Positions 10,753 through 21,969 are shown, numbered from the stretch's first letter. The stretch: 64,000 bases of DNA from Cryptomeria japonica (GCF_030272615.1 NC_081406.1:111383783-111447782); one strand, 5' to 3'. Made by a program: numbers and translations. Notes: generated by a model not told the origin, from the sequence alone.

Positions 10753-11598
10753 TGTAAGGAAGTTAAGTAGCGGAAACAACTTCCTACACTAACCTTGAGA
10801 GGAGGGTAATGCAAAACTTTTTCAGATCATTACAACAGTTACAGAAAATAGAAATAGATATAATAACATTCATACCACAACAAAATGATTTACGTGGGGA
10901 AAACCCTTTCAGGAGAAAAACCCCACCCTCCAAAAGCAGCTCAATATTTTATTCAGCAATCACTAATCAGAGATTCAGAGGCAACTCAATAGCCATAGGA
11001 CTCTTACACACAACCTCTATCTCACACACCTCATAAATAGGAGATACAATACAAGAAACCGTCAAACGATATTACAAAACCATGGGCTAAAACCACCCAA
11101 TAAGGTGTAGCCGACCTTATCTCCCTTCTAGATGCCCTATGACATGTTAAAGCACGCATCAACATGTGTCGCTCCCTTTTTACAGCTCATTTATGTATTC
11201 GATACAAATTATTTTTCCTATTTCAAGAGTACAAACTTCCGGAGGCCATAACTTGAGAACCGGGTGTCCGATTGACGAACCGTTTGAAGCGCCAGAAAGC
11301 TCGCGAAGTGCTCTATCACCTCGTAATCCGCTTTATCAGTTATGATCACTTTTTAGGGTGTTTCAGAGCCTCTAAAGTCCCCAAAATTAAGTTTAAACAT
11401 TTTATTGCACCCCTCCAAGACGAAAACTTTAATATCTTCAAAACTAGTTGTGACCTTGCGACGCAACTTTACCGGAATGCTTATCTAACCAACCAGAAGT
11501 TTTAGGGAGAGTTTCACACCATTTCATGCTCAAATGAAAACTTACTATAAATAGTAACCTCGCATAAATGCAAGGTTGAGACACCATTTTTCCCAACA
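10753..11598 (-). repeat. 5' LTR of Copia-A (846 bp)
   Basis: In plus orientation it runs from TGTAAGGAAG to TTTCCCAACA. It matches 5914-6808 closely except for a clean 49-bp loss and a cluster of mainly CG-to-TG/CA differences at about 11290-11390. It is directly followed by the right TTCAT duplicate. Confidence 0.94.
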
Positions 11599-11603
11599 TT
11601 CAT

Positions 11604-11852
11604 TTGAGCCTTGCATCATGTCATTGATTTTGATGGGCAATCATGCATACATGGTTGTGATTGGGAAAGGATCTATTGCCATTGGGGATAACTCCTTCAA
11701 TGATGTGTTGTGTGTACCCCATTTGACAAACAATCTGCTTTCCATATATCAAATCACACATGGTGCAACTAAGAGAATTGTGGAGTTCACACCTGAGACA
11801 TTTTTCATTAGAGACTTGGAGACTAGAGCTATCATTGCAACTGGGTTGGTTG
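11604..11852 (+). pseudogene. pol: Copia-1 protease remainder and start of pre-integrase region
   Basis: The translation continues the Copia-1 protease in the frame that ends at 5913. It includes GNHAYMVVIGKGSI, LCVPHLTNNLLSI and RDLETRAIIATGLV, the usual protease C-terminal half and the start of the pre-integrase region. It stops at LTR-B. The integrase and RT of Copia-1 are not found in the window; they may lie beyond it or be lost. Confidence 0.85.
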
Positions 11853-12999
11853 TGTTACTACTTATCAAGTCACCATTAGTTTTTATATTCAAAGTCATAC
11901 TATATATTCTAATCGGTTAGCACTACCGAATCATGTAGTCGGTATAAACAAAGAAGTCGATATGCACAGTCTAGTCGGTTACAGAAGAAAGCAGTCACAG
12001 AACGCAGTATACACCTAGCTGTCTACTGAGTATCTTTTTATGGCTACCGAGTAGTAAAGTTAACACACCGAGTGAAACATGTTACCAGATACATTGAACT
12101 TGGTCATGCATATGAAAACATGTTACAAGATCGAGGCACATCTAACCGTTATTACATTGGAAATTATACTAGAAGATTGTGTATGATTGCGAGGTCAATC
12201 CAACCAATGAAATATTTTGTTTAGTTATTCATTCAAGGAATCTTGTTTATAAGATCGAAGCAATGAATTAGATCACCGTTTTAAGAGATCTATTTATATA
12301 GCATGAATTAAGAGCAAGGTGTGTGTGCATATATGTATGAAGGAAGATTGTTACAGAGACATAGAGGTCACCGAGAAGGTTTTCAGAGAACAGTTGAAGA
12401 ATAGAGTAAATAGAAGGGTTTACCGAGTTACTATATGAGTTACCGAGGTATGCTATAAGCAAGGTAATCTTATCATGAGCACATAGAATCTGCTATAACA
12501 TTTCAGATGTAAAGTTGCAGATGTTTGTAATGATTTTATTGTAATATTGTGAAGTGGAAAGAGAAACCTTTAACAAGGTAAAAGACTCTAACCAAGTCTA
12601 TAAATTGCAAAGTCTCTAACCAGGTGTAGCATTCAGAATAAATGTTGTAAAATCCTTTAGCAAGGTAGATCTAATAGATCTTGTGACTCCTAACAGGGTA
12701 AGCTATCAGAAATAGCTAAATGTAGCTCTAACTAAGCATTCTTTATTATTGCAGTAGTGAAGTTGTGGGTGCCATCCCCACCACAGTTTTTCTCTCTAAC
12801 CAAGAGTTTTTGCGTAACCAAAATATATGTGTTATGGAGTGAATCATGTATGATTGTTATCTATTTGTTTTAACTTTATTTTATGTTACTGCACTATTAT
12901 GTTTATGCATAATAGTAAGGTTATTATTAAGGAAAGGTTTTGGAGTACTGATTCACCCCTCCCCTCTCAGTACATTAACTTTCCATATTGGGCCTAACA
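11853..12999 (+). repeat. LTR-B, 5' LTR of a further Copia-like element
   Basis: The 1,147-bp segment begins TGTTA and ends TAACA, followed after two bases by a PBS. Its right half contains at least six copies of a degenerate motif like CTCTAACCAGGTA at irregular 20-50-bp spacing (about 12562-12800). It ends with a pyrimidine-rich stretch (CACCCCTCCCCTCTCAGT), as Copia-C and Copia-D LTRs do. It interrupts Copia-1 at 11852. No partner LTR was found in the window. Confidence 0.78.
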
Positions 13000-13001
13000 A
13001 T

Positions 13002-13013
13002 TGGTATCAGAGC
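13002..13013 (+). promoter_or_regulatory. Primer-binding site of the LTR-B element
   Basis: TGGTATCAGAGC is an exact match to the plant Copia tRNA-Met-type PBS, two bases after the LTR end. Confidence 0.9.
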
Positions 13014-13061
13014 TTGAATCTTGGAAAAGGGTTTAACTACCTAAAGAGAAAGATCTTATTA

Positions 13062-13529
13062 ATGGAAGGCTATAAACAATCTCGGAGGATTGTGTATCTG
13101 CAAGAAGAGCTGGATCATGCAAATCAAGTGATTGCAGACATGCAAAGCCAAATGCAAAAATCTCTAAAAGTAAGAAGAAGATTATTTGATGACTTGCAGG
13201 ATTCTCAAGAGTTAGTGGAACAAATTGAGACATCATCTAAGAATAGTATATCTGAAGAAACTGAAGAAATGATTGGAGTATTGAAAGAAAAGAACAAAGC
13301 ATTGGCTGATCAACTAAAAGCAATGAAAAGAGAACATGAACATTTCAGTACACAGATGACTGAAAATCTAGATGCATTGAGGACAGCAGAGGATAAAGCA
13401 ATAGATCTACAAAGAGAGAAACAACAACTTGAAGTCTTAGTATCTGATAAGAATGATGAAATCATAAGGTTAACTGGGATTCAACAAAATATGACAATTC
13501 AACAAAATATGACATATCAACTAGGTTAA
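13062..13529 (+). pseudogene. Coiled-coil ORF directly after LTR-B and PBS
   Basis: An ATG 49 bases after the PBS opens about 155 codons (MEGYKQSRRIVYLQEELDHA). The protein is almost wholly predicted coiled coil, rich in Glu, Lys, Gln and Leu with heptad-like spacing (VLKEKNKALADQLKAMKREH). It lacks the usual Copia gag start and zinc knuckle. The end is disturbed by a 56-bp tandem duplication that shifts the frame, and LINE-2 sequence follows at about 13569. It could be an atypical gag N-terminus or captured sequence in a non-autonomous element. I do not recognise a specific family. Confidence 0.55.
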
Positions 13530-13552
13530 CTGGGATTCAACAAAATATGACA
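13467..13552 (+). repeat. 56-bp tandem duplication in the coiled-coil ORF
   Basis: AGGTTAACTGGGATTCAACA occurs at 13467 and again at 13523, with about 30 bases identical in each copy. A shorter repeat, CAACAAAATATGACA, is nested inside. The 56-bp offset is not a multiple of three, so the duplication breaks the frame. Confidence 0.85.
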
Positions 13553-13568
13553 GATCAACAAGAGGTTG

Positions 13569-14511
13569 TCCGCTTCTCCAGGGAAAGGTAAGAGAAAGTT
13601 GGAGGAAGGCGAACCCAGTAAGGAGGAGGCTACTTTGAACAAAAAAAGCAAGAGCGCCACTGGGATGAAAGCCCATGATGAAAAGAAGGATACATAGGAA
13701 ACTAGAAAAGAGGGCAGTGAAATGGAAATGGATGAGTCAGAGGGTGAGGAAAGTTGGAAAGATGAGGATGTGGGTGCAGAGGAAGAAGAAGGTGAGAACG
13801 AGTCTGACAATGACAATCCAATTCACAGTGCTAGCTTAGGCAATGACAACAGCCAGCCTATGGTGGATAAGGATGATAAGGATAATGAGGAAAAAGATAT
13901 GAATTTTGAGAGGGAGAAGAACAAGGAACCTGAGAAGGAAACGGCTAAGGATAGTTTGAGTGAGGATAAAGAGAGTGTTGGAGAAGGGTTATTCCTAGAT
14001 AACCTCAAAAATCTCACAGAGGTTAGATTGGGTTATGACAGATGGACATATGAACTATTGAAGAATTTGGAAAAAAAATGGGAAATAGATGGATGAGAAA
14101 AGAAAGGAAGATGACAGGAATCAGAAGCAATGGAAGTAGGACATGGAGGAAAAACATTTTAAAATGGCAGTTCAGATTGACTATCTGGAAGAAGGGAAAG
14201 TGGCAATGAAAAACCTGTTGGATATGATCCCGAATATCTTGTTTGTTGTTACAAAGAACCTAGAGGATATCTCAAAGGTCCTCGATAACTCCAGCTCTCC
14301 CAAACCAGTGGTGGACCTCAACATGGATGAAGATGAAATCAAGATTGGAAGCGGGGAAGCTACACCCAGTGGAGCAGTAAAGAGAACTAGAGCGAGTGTT
14401 AAGAAAGATGATGATGCGTTTGCTAAGGAAATCCCTAATCTTAGGGATAATATCAAAGACCTATATGGCATTAGCAGTAACTTGGCTAATGCCCTGAAAA
14501 ACATAAATTAG
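13569..14511 (+). pseudogene. LINE-2 ORF1-like region
   Basis: A strongly charged protein opens with SASPGKGKRKLEEGEPSKEE and is rich in Asp, Glu and Lys. It then has a more ordered part (TEVRLGYDRWTYELLKNLEK; MLDMIP-like helices; LRDNIKDLYGISSNLANALK). An in-frame TAG lies near 13695 and a frameshift near 14080, at a run of A. The position, about 0.67 kb before the LINE RT in the same direction, and the pyrimidine-rich spacer after it fit ORF1 of a plant L1 element, the RNA-binding protein. No zinc knuckle is visible, so this rests on context and composition. Confidence 0.5.
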
Positions 14512-14693
14512 TTCTTTTTGTCTGGTCTGGCTAGTTTTTGCTATTTTTGGGGGGCTTTTGGCTGGTTTTTTCTAGTTATTTTGTTGGTTTTCCTAAAGTA
14601 TATTCCTCCTGGTTTCTTAATGTTTTTATCTTCTAAGGTCATTTTGTAAAGGGTCTCAGGGCCCCTTCAAAAACTGTTTTTACTTTAATCAAA
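14512..14693 (+). other. T/G-rich spacer after LINE-2 ORF1
   Basis: This is a T- and G-rich non-coding segment with GGGTCTCAGGGCCCCTTC near 14650, ending TTTACTTTAATCAAAAA. It resembles the spacer that precedes the ORF2 start in plant L1 elements. An endonuclease frame should start next but is not found. Confidence 0.45.
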
Positions 14694-15181
14694 AACACAC
14701 ATGTATTCACATGAAAGATAATTCTATGCAATAAATGACATCATGTTATGAAAAATTCAACACAAAAGAAGAGAAAATCTTTAAAAAGGAGAGAGAGGGA
14801 AAATGACATCCTTGCCCCCCAAGCTATAGGACAAGAATAAATTATGATGAAGGATCACACATTCTCTAAGGAGATATTGTTCATAAGAGATGTACTATTT
14901 CAAGCAAGGAATGGGTCCTGACCATTGAACACACATGTATTTGCATGAAGGATAATTCTATGCAAGAAAGGACATCAAGTTATGAAAGATGAAATCCATA
15001 AAGGAAATAGTGAAACCTTAGAAAGAGGAAAGAGGAAAGATAATATTATTTCCCCCAAGAATAAAGATAATAATAAATAGAATATTATGTTTCTTACTAA
15101 GTATGGTTGTACCTAAAATTGTATCACCATGAATGATAACGAGACCCCAATATGTAAGCTAACAATGTCACATAGTGAGGA
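14694..15181. repeat. Unassigned segment with a diverged direct duplication
   Basis: AACACACATGTATT and about 100 following bases (GATAATTCTATGCAA, then GACATCA-GTTATGAAA) occur at 14694 and again at 14928, with clear divergence. No coding frame is seen. The segment sits exactly where the LINE-2 endonuclease domain should be, so it may be a replacement following deletion or a small unknown insertion. Confidence 0.5.
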
Positions 15182-16075
15182 GAAACAAAACAAGAACTTG
15201 ACTTTTTTTCCAACTTACTTGCTAAGGATCAGACTTTGGATACGCAAGCCCAAAGGAATCTCCTGGATAGTATACCTACCATTTTAGGGGACGAATAGAA
15301 TGCTCAATTGACTGTTATCCCTTCCCATGATGAAATCCTAATTGTCGTCAACTCCTTTGAAGGCAACAAGGCCCCAAGCCCGGATGGTTTTCCCATGTTT
15401 TTCTTTCAAAAGTATTGGCATATTATTGGAGATGATGTGTCCAGAGCTATGAAAGAGTTCTTTGGTGCTAGAAAAATTCTAAAAGAAGTTAATGGTACTT
15501 TTATTGCTCTTATCCCCAAGAAGATGGGGGCTAACACCATGGATCTCTTTAGACCTATAAGTCTATGCAACTCTCTTTATAAGATAATTTTCAAGGTTCT
15601 AACCTCTAGAATCCTAAATTTGCTTCCCTCTATCATTTTGCCTCAGCAAAGTGGTTTTGTCCTGGGTAGACAAATTTTGGATTCGATCATCACTGTCCAT
15701 GAAAATATCCACTCTTTATCTTTCTCTAAAAAAGAAGGTTTTTTCTGAAGCTAGACCTCTCTAAAGCCTATGACAGAATGGATTGGGATTTTATGATGGA
15801 TGATCTCTCTACTTTTGGCTTCAGCTCTAGAAGTATTAGTCTTATCAGGCAATTAGTCTCTTCAGGTTCTTTCTCTATTTTAATGAATGGATCTCCTTCT
15901 CCTTTCTTTAAAGCCTCTAAAGGCTTTAGGCAGGGGGATTCACTATCCCCGGTTTTCTTTATTATTTTGGTAGAGTGTCTGGGGAGATGTATTGGGAAGC
16001 TGGTTGAGAAAAGGGAGTTATGTGGTTTGAATCCATCTTCTGCGGATCAAATATGTTCCCATCAGCAGTTTGTTG
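15182..16075 (+). pseudogene. LINE-2 reverse transcriptase, N-terminal part
   Basis: The RT fingers and palm of an L1-type ORF2 are clear: LDFFSNLLAKDQTL, SFEGNKAPSPDGFPMFFFQ, IALIPKKMGA, FRPISLCNSLYKII, LPQQSGFVLGRQI, LSKAYDRMDWDF, GFRQGDSLSPVFFII. There is an in-frame TAG near 15296 and a frameshift near 15745, at a run of T. The frame reaches QQFV and is cut by Copia-C at 16076 within the catalytic F-x-D-D box, which resumes at 31326. It was the polymerase for target-primed reverse transcription. Confidence 0.92.
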
Positions 16076-17558
16076 TGATAACTCAATGATGAACGAATAG
16101 TACCAAACCAGTACAGAGAGGGGGGGTGAATCAATACAGACAAAAACACACTCTTAAGCCGGTTTGTCAGCAAACACTATGCATTGACAAATAAGTAGTA
16201 ACATCAGTCCTTAAACAAAGTACAACCGGTAAAACCCAGAATAACTGAGGCATAAACCGGTTGACACTTATCTTATCATACAATCTAACACTTCATTTCC
16301 ATTACACCCTAATGCATGAATAGATAATCTACCATCAGAGATATACATATAAGCAACTAGATCAACATGATTCACTGATTGTCAGAAAACAACATAGCAT
16401 CACATGAAGAAGACAACACACATGACACACTCATTTTTCATGTGGAAACCCAACTGGGAAAAACCACGGTGGGGATGAATACCTACAAGCTTGTTTTTGA
16501 ACTCTTTAGAAGTCCGCTCTGTTAGGAGCCTTGCCCGGTTAGAGACATTACAATAGGTTCTTCTAGGAACCAATCCTGTTAGGTATCACCCGGTTAAGGG
16601 ATGGCTAGAATACCCGGTTAAGGGTTAAACCCTGTTAAAGGTTACCTTGTTAGAGGATTTAAAGAACTCAATGGTTTTGAGTCACCCTATTAAAGGATTT
16701 ACAGCAAGACGATTAAAGCTACCCTGTTAAGGGATTTCTCAACTATTGAAGTGGTTAGAGATCAACAGGTATTACAATGATCTGGTAACAGCACTCAATG
16801 CCAATGCAGATCCACTTAAGCTCCTCTTCACCTTCTGCACTTACACTCTGCCGGTAACACTTCTCTCCTCTGGTCTGGCAAGAATCACATATCCCTTCTC
16901 ATGGATACACACACACAAATTTTTCCAACAACCTCAGAAAGGGACACAACATCAACCTTATAGGAAAATAGATAGGTCGATTGCATAAACCCTAAACCCT
17001 GAAACCTATTACGTTAAGGAATTCAAACGATTCAATCCTGACCGTTGAGCATACTGCATTAAATACAACAGTTCTTGATCCAACCTCAAGACTTTCTCCA
17101 TCATCCATTTTCCACCGATTTCATGGTGGCTGATAACCCATCACACGTTATCGCCATTTACAAACTTTGCACATTCCCAAGGTAGATAGGAATAATCTCC
17201 TTCATGCAAGATCCTTCATGCGCACAAGGCTTACGTGGCAACATGATCTGTTCTTCATTGCCATGCTAACTCATCACACAAAGTCACTGGTTAAGCCACA
17301 CAAGCTTGAAGCACTTCAACTAGAAACCCTGAAGTGGAAACTACCAACTGGTAGTCATACAATGCTTCCATGTGTCAGTTATTGTAACTATATGCTAGTT
17401 CACCTTGAACAAACACACCGCTTCACTTTGGCACAAATGTCGGTTCACAGTGTTATACCAATTCTCACATATGCCAGTTCTCACCTCTTCATCATATCGA
17501 CATCAATGACAACATACAATGTCCTTATGTCCTCATACTAGTTCACATAATGCCAACA
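16076..17558 (-). repeat. 3' LTR of Copia-C (1,483 bp)
   Basis: In plus orientation it runs from TGATAACTCAATG to CATAATGCCAACA. It holds a cluster of motifs like CCCTGTTAAGGGAT at about 16520-16740. It matches 21984-23143 plus 31018-31325, and the solo LTR at 47970-49575 in the opposite direction. Confidence 0.93.
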
Positions 17559-17842
17559 ATCTCCCCCTTTGGCATTGATGGCAATATACAAAGATATCTC
17601 TCTGCTTCACATCTTTTCCCCAATTTCTATAGATATCTTCTCTGCTTCACATCTTCTCCCCAATTTCTACAGATATCTTCTCTGCTTCACATCTTCTCCC
17701 CCTTTGATAACAATGCCAAAGTGGAGGCACAAGCTTCCCTATTCCATTATGCTGCTCCCCCTGAGGAGTAGCATCCTTCAACACATCAATCCTGAAGAGA
17801 AAATTGACTATGCAATACATGACTGATGTGGAGCATATACCT
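17559..17842 (-). promoter_or_regulatory. Polypurine tract and repeated PPT-like block of Copia-C
   Basis: Directly inside the LTR the plus strand reads ATCTCCCCCTTTGGC, so the minus strand has a typical purine tract before TGTTGGC. Three further C-rich tracts recur in a repeat of about 40 bp (unit contains TCTGCTTCACATCTTCTCCC) at about 17598-17706. Such blocks give extra PPT-like sites. The rest shows no coding frame. Confidence 0.75.
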
Positions 17843-19386
17843 TTAGTTTACCTCTTGAAGGGGCAACACCCCTAACTCACCTCTTAAGTACATAAATGTA
17901 GCCTTTGGGAGAGGCTTGGTGAATATGTCTGCTAACTGCTCCTTACTGGAAACATGTTCTAGTGCAATCTCCTTGTTCTGAACCTTTTCCCTCAAGAAAT
18001 GATACTTAAGCTCAAAGTGCTTGGTTCTAGAATGTAAAACCGGATTCTTGGAGATATTAATTGCACTGGTATTATCACAAAATATACTTACCGGTTTAGA
18101 TACAAGAACTTTGAAGCCATTTAATACATGCTTCATCCAAATTGTCTAAGTGCAGTTCATGAAAGCTGCAACATACTTTGCTTCCACTATAGACTGAGAG
18201 ATACAACTCTGCTTCTTACTCATCCATGAGACCAGTCTACCACCGAGAAAGAATGCACCACTAGTTGTGCTTTTTTGGTCATCTATATTGCCTGCCCAAT
18301 CAACATTTGTGTAGACTTTCAAGCTGAAATCCTTGTTATATGGATACCACAATCCATAGTCAACATTCCCTTCAGATACCTAAGAATCAGCTTGACTACA
18401 ACCAAGTGGGATTCTCCTAGGCTTTTCTGGAATCTTGCAGTAATGCCAACTGCATGTGCAATATCCAGTCTGCTATGCACTACATAATGCAACTTACCAA
18501 TCATTGATCAATATTCCTTCTCATCAACCAATGCTGAGTCATCTTCTTTGGATAGTTTACAACCGATCACCATCAAAGTACCAAGCAGTTTGCTATCTTC
18601 CATGCCAAAGGTCTTCAATGCCTCTTTGACATACTTGGACTGAGTGATAAAGATTCCTTCTTTCATCTGTTGGATCTGCAGTCCAATGAAGAATTTAATC
18701 TCCCCTATGACTGACATTTCAAACTTTTTCTTCATCTCATCTGCAAACTCATGACTCATCTTGTCATCTCCACCAAAGATAATGTCATCAACAAATACCT
18801 CACAGATCAGGATCTGATCTCCTTCAGACTTCAAGTAGATATTGTTATCTTCACTTGTTCTCTCAAATCTAATCTTCACAAGATGGGAATGCAGACATTC
18901 ATACCATGGTCTAGGTGCCTGCTTTAGACCATATAAGGCTTTATGTAGCCTACATACCATGTCTCTATCTTCAGATAGGGCAAACCCATCTGATTTCTCA
19001 ATATACACCTCCTGTTCAAGTAAACCATTTAGGAATGCAGATTTTACATCCATTTGATATACTTTGAAACCTTTAAAAGCTACATATGCAAGAAGCATAC
19101 GAACTCCTTCCAATCTGGCTACAGGAGCAAAGGTTTCTCCATAGTCTTCTCCTTCTTCTTGAGCATATCCTTTGCACACCAATCTAGCTTTGTTCCTAAT
19201 CACTATGCCATCCTCATTCAGCTTATTTCTGAAAACCCATTTGGTACCAATGATATTTTTATGCTCCAGTCTAGGTACCAAGGACCATGTACCATTTTTC
19301 TCTATTTGGTCAAGTTCCTCTTCCATTGCCTTGATCCAGTCTTCATCTTTATGGGCCTCTTTGAATGATTTAGGCTAAAATTTAGA
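17843..19386 (-). pseudogene. pol: Copia-C reverse transcriptase and RNase H
   Basis: RT motifs are [54 protein letters not shown] and the palm FVDDIIFGG with both aspartates. RNase H contains DWAGN, WMSKKQ, and FCDNTSAINISKNP, then FTKPLP at the end. An in-frame TGA lies near 18505 and a frameshift near 18345 between RT and RNase H. TAG stops lie at the linker (19374) and near 18137. The sequence is clearly related to Copia-D's RT but diverged. Confidence 0.92.
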
Positions 19387-21228
19387 GATCATACATGAGT
19401 TTTCTCTAACCTTTCTTCTTGTAAGGATTCCTGCATCCTTATCTCCTATGATCTACTTAGGATCATGATTCAGCTTGACATACCAAGGAATGGTCTTAAT
19501 GGATTCCTCTTGCTTTTCTTCTTCATCCTCATCTCCATCAGTATCAGCATCTACATCTACTAGTGTAGGAACACTATTACTGGTACTTGGTTGACTGACA
19601 ACTGGTTCCTAGAAGGTTACAACCGGTTCATTTACCGCTTGCTCACTGTCAGTTTCCTAATTTTTCTTAGAGGTTTCATCAACCCTTACATTGATGCTTT
19701 CCATAATTCTCTGAGTCCTATTGTTGAAACACTTCAGAGCTTTGCTCTTGGTGGAATATCCTAGGAATATTCCCTCATCACATTTCACATCAAATTTTCT
19801 CTGGTGTTCACTCCTCTTGATGTAACATTTGCTACCAAACACTCTAAAGTAGCTAACCACAGGTGTCTTACCGGTCCAATACTCATAAGGAGTTTAATCC
19901 TTACCTTTCTTGATGAGTACCCGGTTCATTGTGTAGACTGCAGTGCTCACCGCTTCTCTCCAAAAGGTGTGAGCTACCTTTCCTTGAATCAACATGGTTC
20001 TAGTTACTTCAACCACAGTCCAGTTATTCCTCTCTACTAGGCCATTCTGTTGTGGAGTCCGAGGGGTAGACAGTTGCCTCTTGATGCCATGTTCTTCACA
20101 GTACTTGTTGAATTCACCGGAAGTTAATTCCCCTCCTTTATCAGTTCTCGGACACTTGATCCTTTTACTGCTTTCCTTCTCCACTAATGCTTTGAAAGCC
20201 TTGAACTTTACAAAAGCTTCAAACTTGTCTTTCAAGAATGTGACCCACGTCATTCTTGAGTAGTCATCAATGAGAATCATGAAGTACCTATCACCCTGCA
20301 CACTTCTAGTTTTCATAGGACCACACAAATCAATATGTACAAGATCAAGCAAGTTGTCAGCAGTGAAAGATTTACCTTTAAAGGTTGAGGAAGACATTTT
20401 TCCCAATTGACACTCTTTGCACAAGGTATTATCCAATTTTCTTAGTACCGGCAACCCTCTAACTGCCTTGATCTTACTAGCCTTCACAATGTTATCAAAG
20501 TTTACATGGCAGAGTCTCCTATGCCATATCCAGCTATCATCAAATTTAGCCATAAGACATGTACTTATATTTGCATTCAGTTGAAATAGGTTACCTTTGG
20601 TCTGTATGTCGGTGCCCACCAATTCACCATTCTTGAATTCCAGAGTGAGGCCACTGTCATTCAGCTGGGCAACACTCAGAAGGTTGTGTCTAAGACCATC
20701 AACCCAATACACATTGTCAGCACTGCTCTTTCCATTCAGAGAGATAGACCCTCTGCCTTTGACCATGCATGGTGCATCATTGCCAAAGCGAACCACACCA
20801 CCATCATACTCTTCCAAGGATAGAAACTTGCTCTGGTCACCAGTCATATGGTGAGAATAGCCAATGTCAATGATCCACTCATTGGAATTATCAAACTGGG
20901 AGACAAGAGCCTTCTTGTCTGACACATCTTCCTTGACAACAACAAACACAATATCTTCATTTTCTTTATCCTCTGATTCCTCATCTGTGACACCTTCATC
21001 AACTGCCACAAAACAGTTTCTCCAATTTCCTCCTTTGAATTTCTTGAACCTTTCCGGTTTGTCTTTGTTGTCACCATTAAGACAGTGTACAGCAATATGT
21101 CCTATCCGGTTGCAAGAAAAGCATTTCAAAGGTAGCTTACCTTTATATTTGCCAGTTCCTTTAGGAAGTTTCCTAGCAAGGAGAGCTTCAAATTCCATCA
21201 GAATCTCCTCATCATCCATTTCTCTACT
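19387..21228 (-). pseudogene. gag-pol: Copia-C zinc knuckle, protease and integrase
   Basis: From the N-terminus: CCHC knuckle CFSCNRIGHIAVHC (about 21082-21123), protease site EWIIDIGYSHHMTGD, then IWHRRLCHVNFDN and CKECQLGKM of the pre-integrase region. The integrase core has D (HIDLCGPM), D (RTDKGGEL) and E (QQNGLVERNN). The C-terminal region FRVFGSKCYIKR and FLGYSTKSKALK follows. The protease reads D-I-G where D-S-G or D-T-G is required, so it is probably dead. In-frame stops are TAA near 19896 and TAGs near 19656, 19611 and 19456. The frame is otherwise continuous with gag. Confidence 0.92.
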
Positions 21229-21912
21229 CTATCTTGGTTCACCACTAGTGCTAGCTTCTTTTCCTTTTCTGGATGGTACAGCAAAAGCTTTAAAAGTCGA
21301 TTCAGTCTTTTGAACATTTCCATCAAAACTATTTAGCTCATAGGCTGTCAACTTTGCAATGATGGAGTCTACGGATACCTTAGTCTTGTCTATTGATCTC
21401 AGCTCCTGAATAGCAGCAACCCTTATTGCATATACCGGCAATAGGGATCTCATGACTTTGCTTACCACAGTGGAATCTTCTATTTTACCACCTACACTCT
21501 TGATATCTCCAACAACGGTTTTGATTCTTATTCCATACTATTGAATGGTCTCACCTTCAATCATCTGCATATCTTCAAACTTCCCTCTAAGGCTTTCTTC
21601 CTTAGCTTGTTTTACATGCTCATCACCGCCATAGATATTTTCAAGAGTATCCCATACCTCTTTGGGATTTACCTTATCTTGGACATCAATAAACTCAATG
21701 TCAAGTAAACTACTAATTAGGGCTTCCATGACTTGCCCATTCTCCTGCATCTCTCTCTTTTGGTCATCAGTGAGAGTACCGGTAGGGGAAACATAGGCAT
21801 TCTCAACATAGCTCCAGTGTTGAGCACCCATGCTTCTGATGTATATCTTCATTCTATCTTTCCATATACTGAAATTTTCTCTGTTAAACTTTGGACCTTC
21901 CCTCTTCATCAT
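21229..21912 (-). pseudogene. gag: Copia-C gag N-terminal region
   Basis: It starts at 21912 with MMKREGPKFNRENFSIWKDR, the F-x-x-x-N-F-x-x-W-K pattern of Copia gag. It continues with EVWDTLENIYGGDEHVKQAK and LPVYAIRVAAIQELR. TAG stops occur near 21536 and 21227, both in the same frame as the downstream polyprotein. The start codon lies 58 bases inside the PBS, the usual distance. Its product would form the particle shell. Confidence 0.9.
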
Positions 21913-21969
21913 TAGACTGGGATCTTTACCTCAAACAGTTAAGCTTATAACAAAGAGGACCTGAAGGAC

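Larger units (their letters stand above)
5914..11598 (-). mobile_element. Copia-A: LTR retrotransposon with both LTRs and target duplication
   Basis: This 5,685-bp minus-strand element lies in the protease coding region of Copia-1. It is flanked by TTCAT at 5909-5913 and 11599-11603. Reading the minus strand, the order is LTR (11598-10753), PBS, gag, protease, integrase, RT, RNase H, PPT, LTR (6808-5914). The domain order IN before RT is diagnostic of Ty1/Copia. It is defective: an in-frame TGA in gag, a TAG before RNase H, and a deletion between integrase and RT. LTRs differ by a 49-bp indel and point changes. Confidence 0.95.

Noticed and set aside
12846-13061. A start codon upstream of the coiled-coil ORF inside LTR-B
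   Set aside because: The extra N-terminal codons fall in the LTR end and the PBS, so they are very unlikely to be translated as part of the protein.
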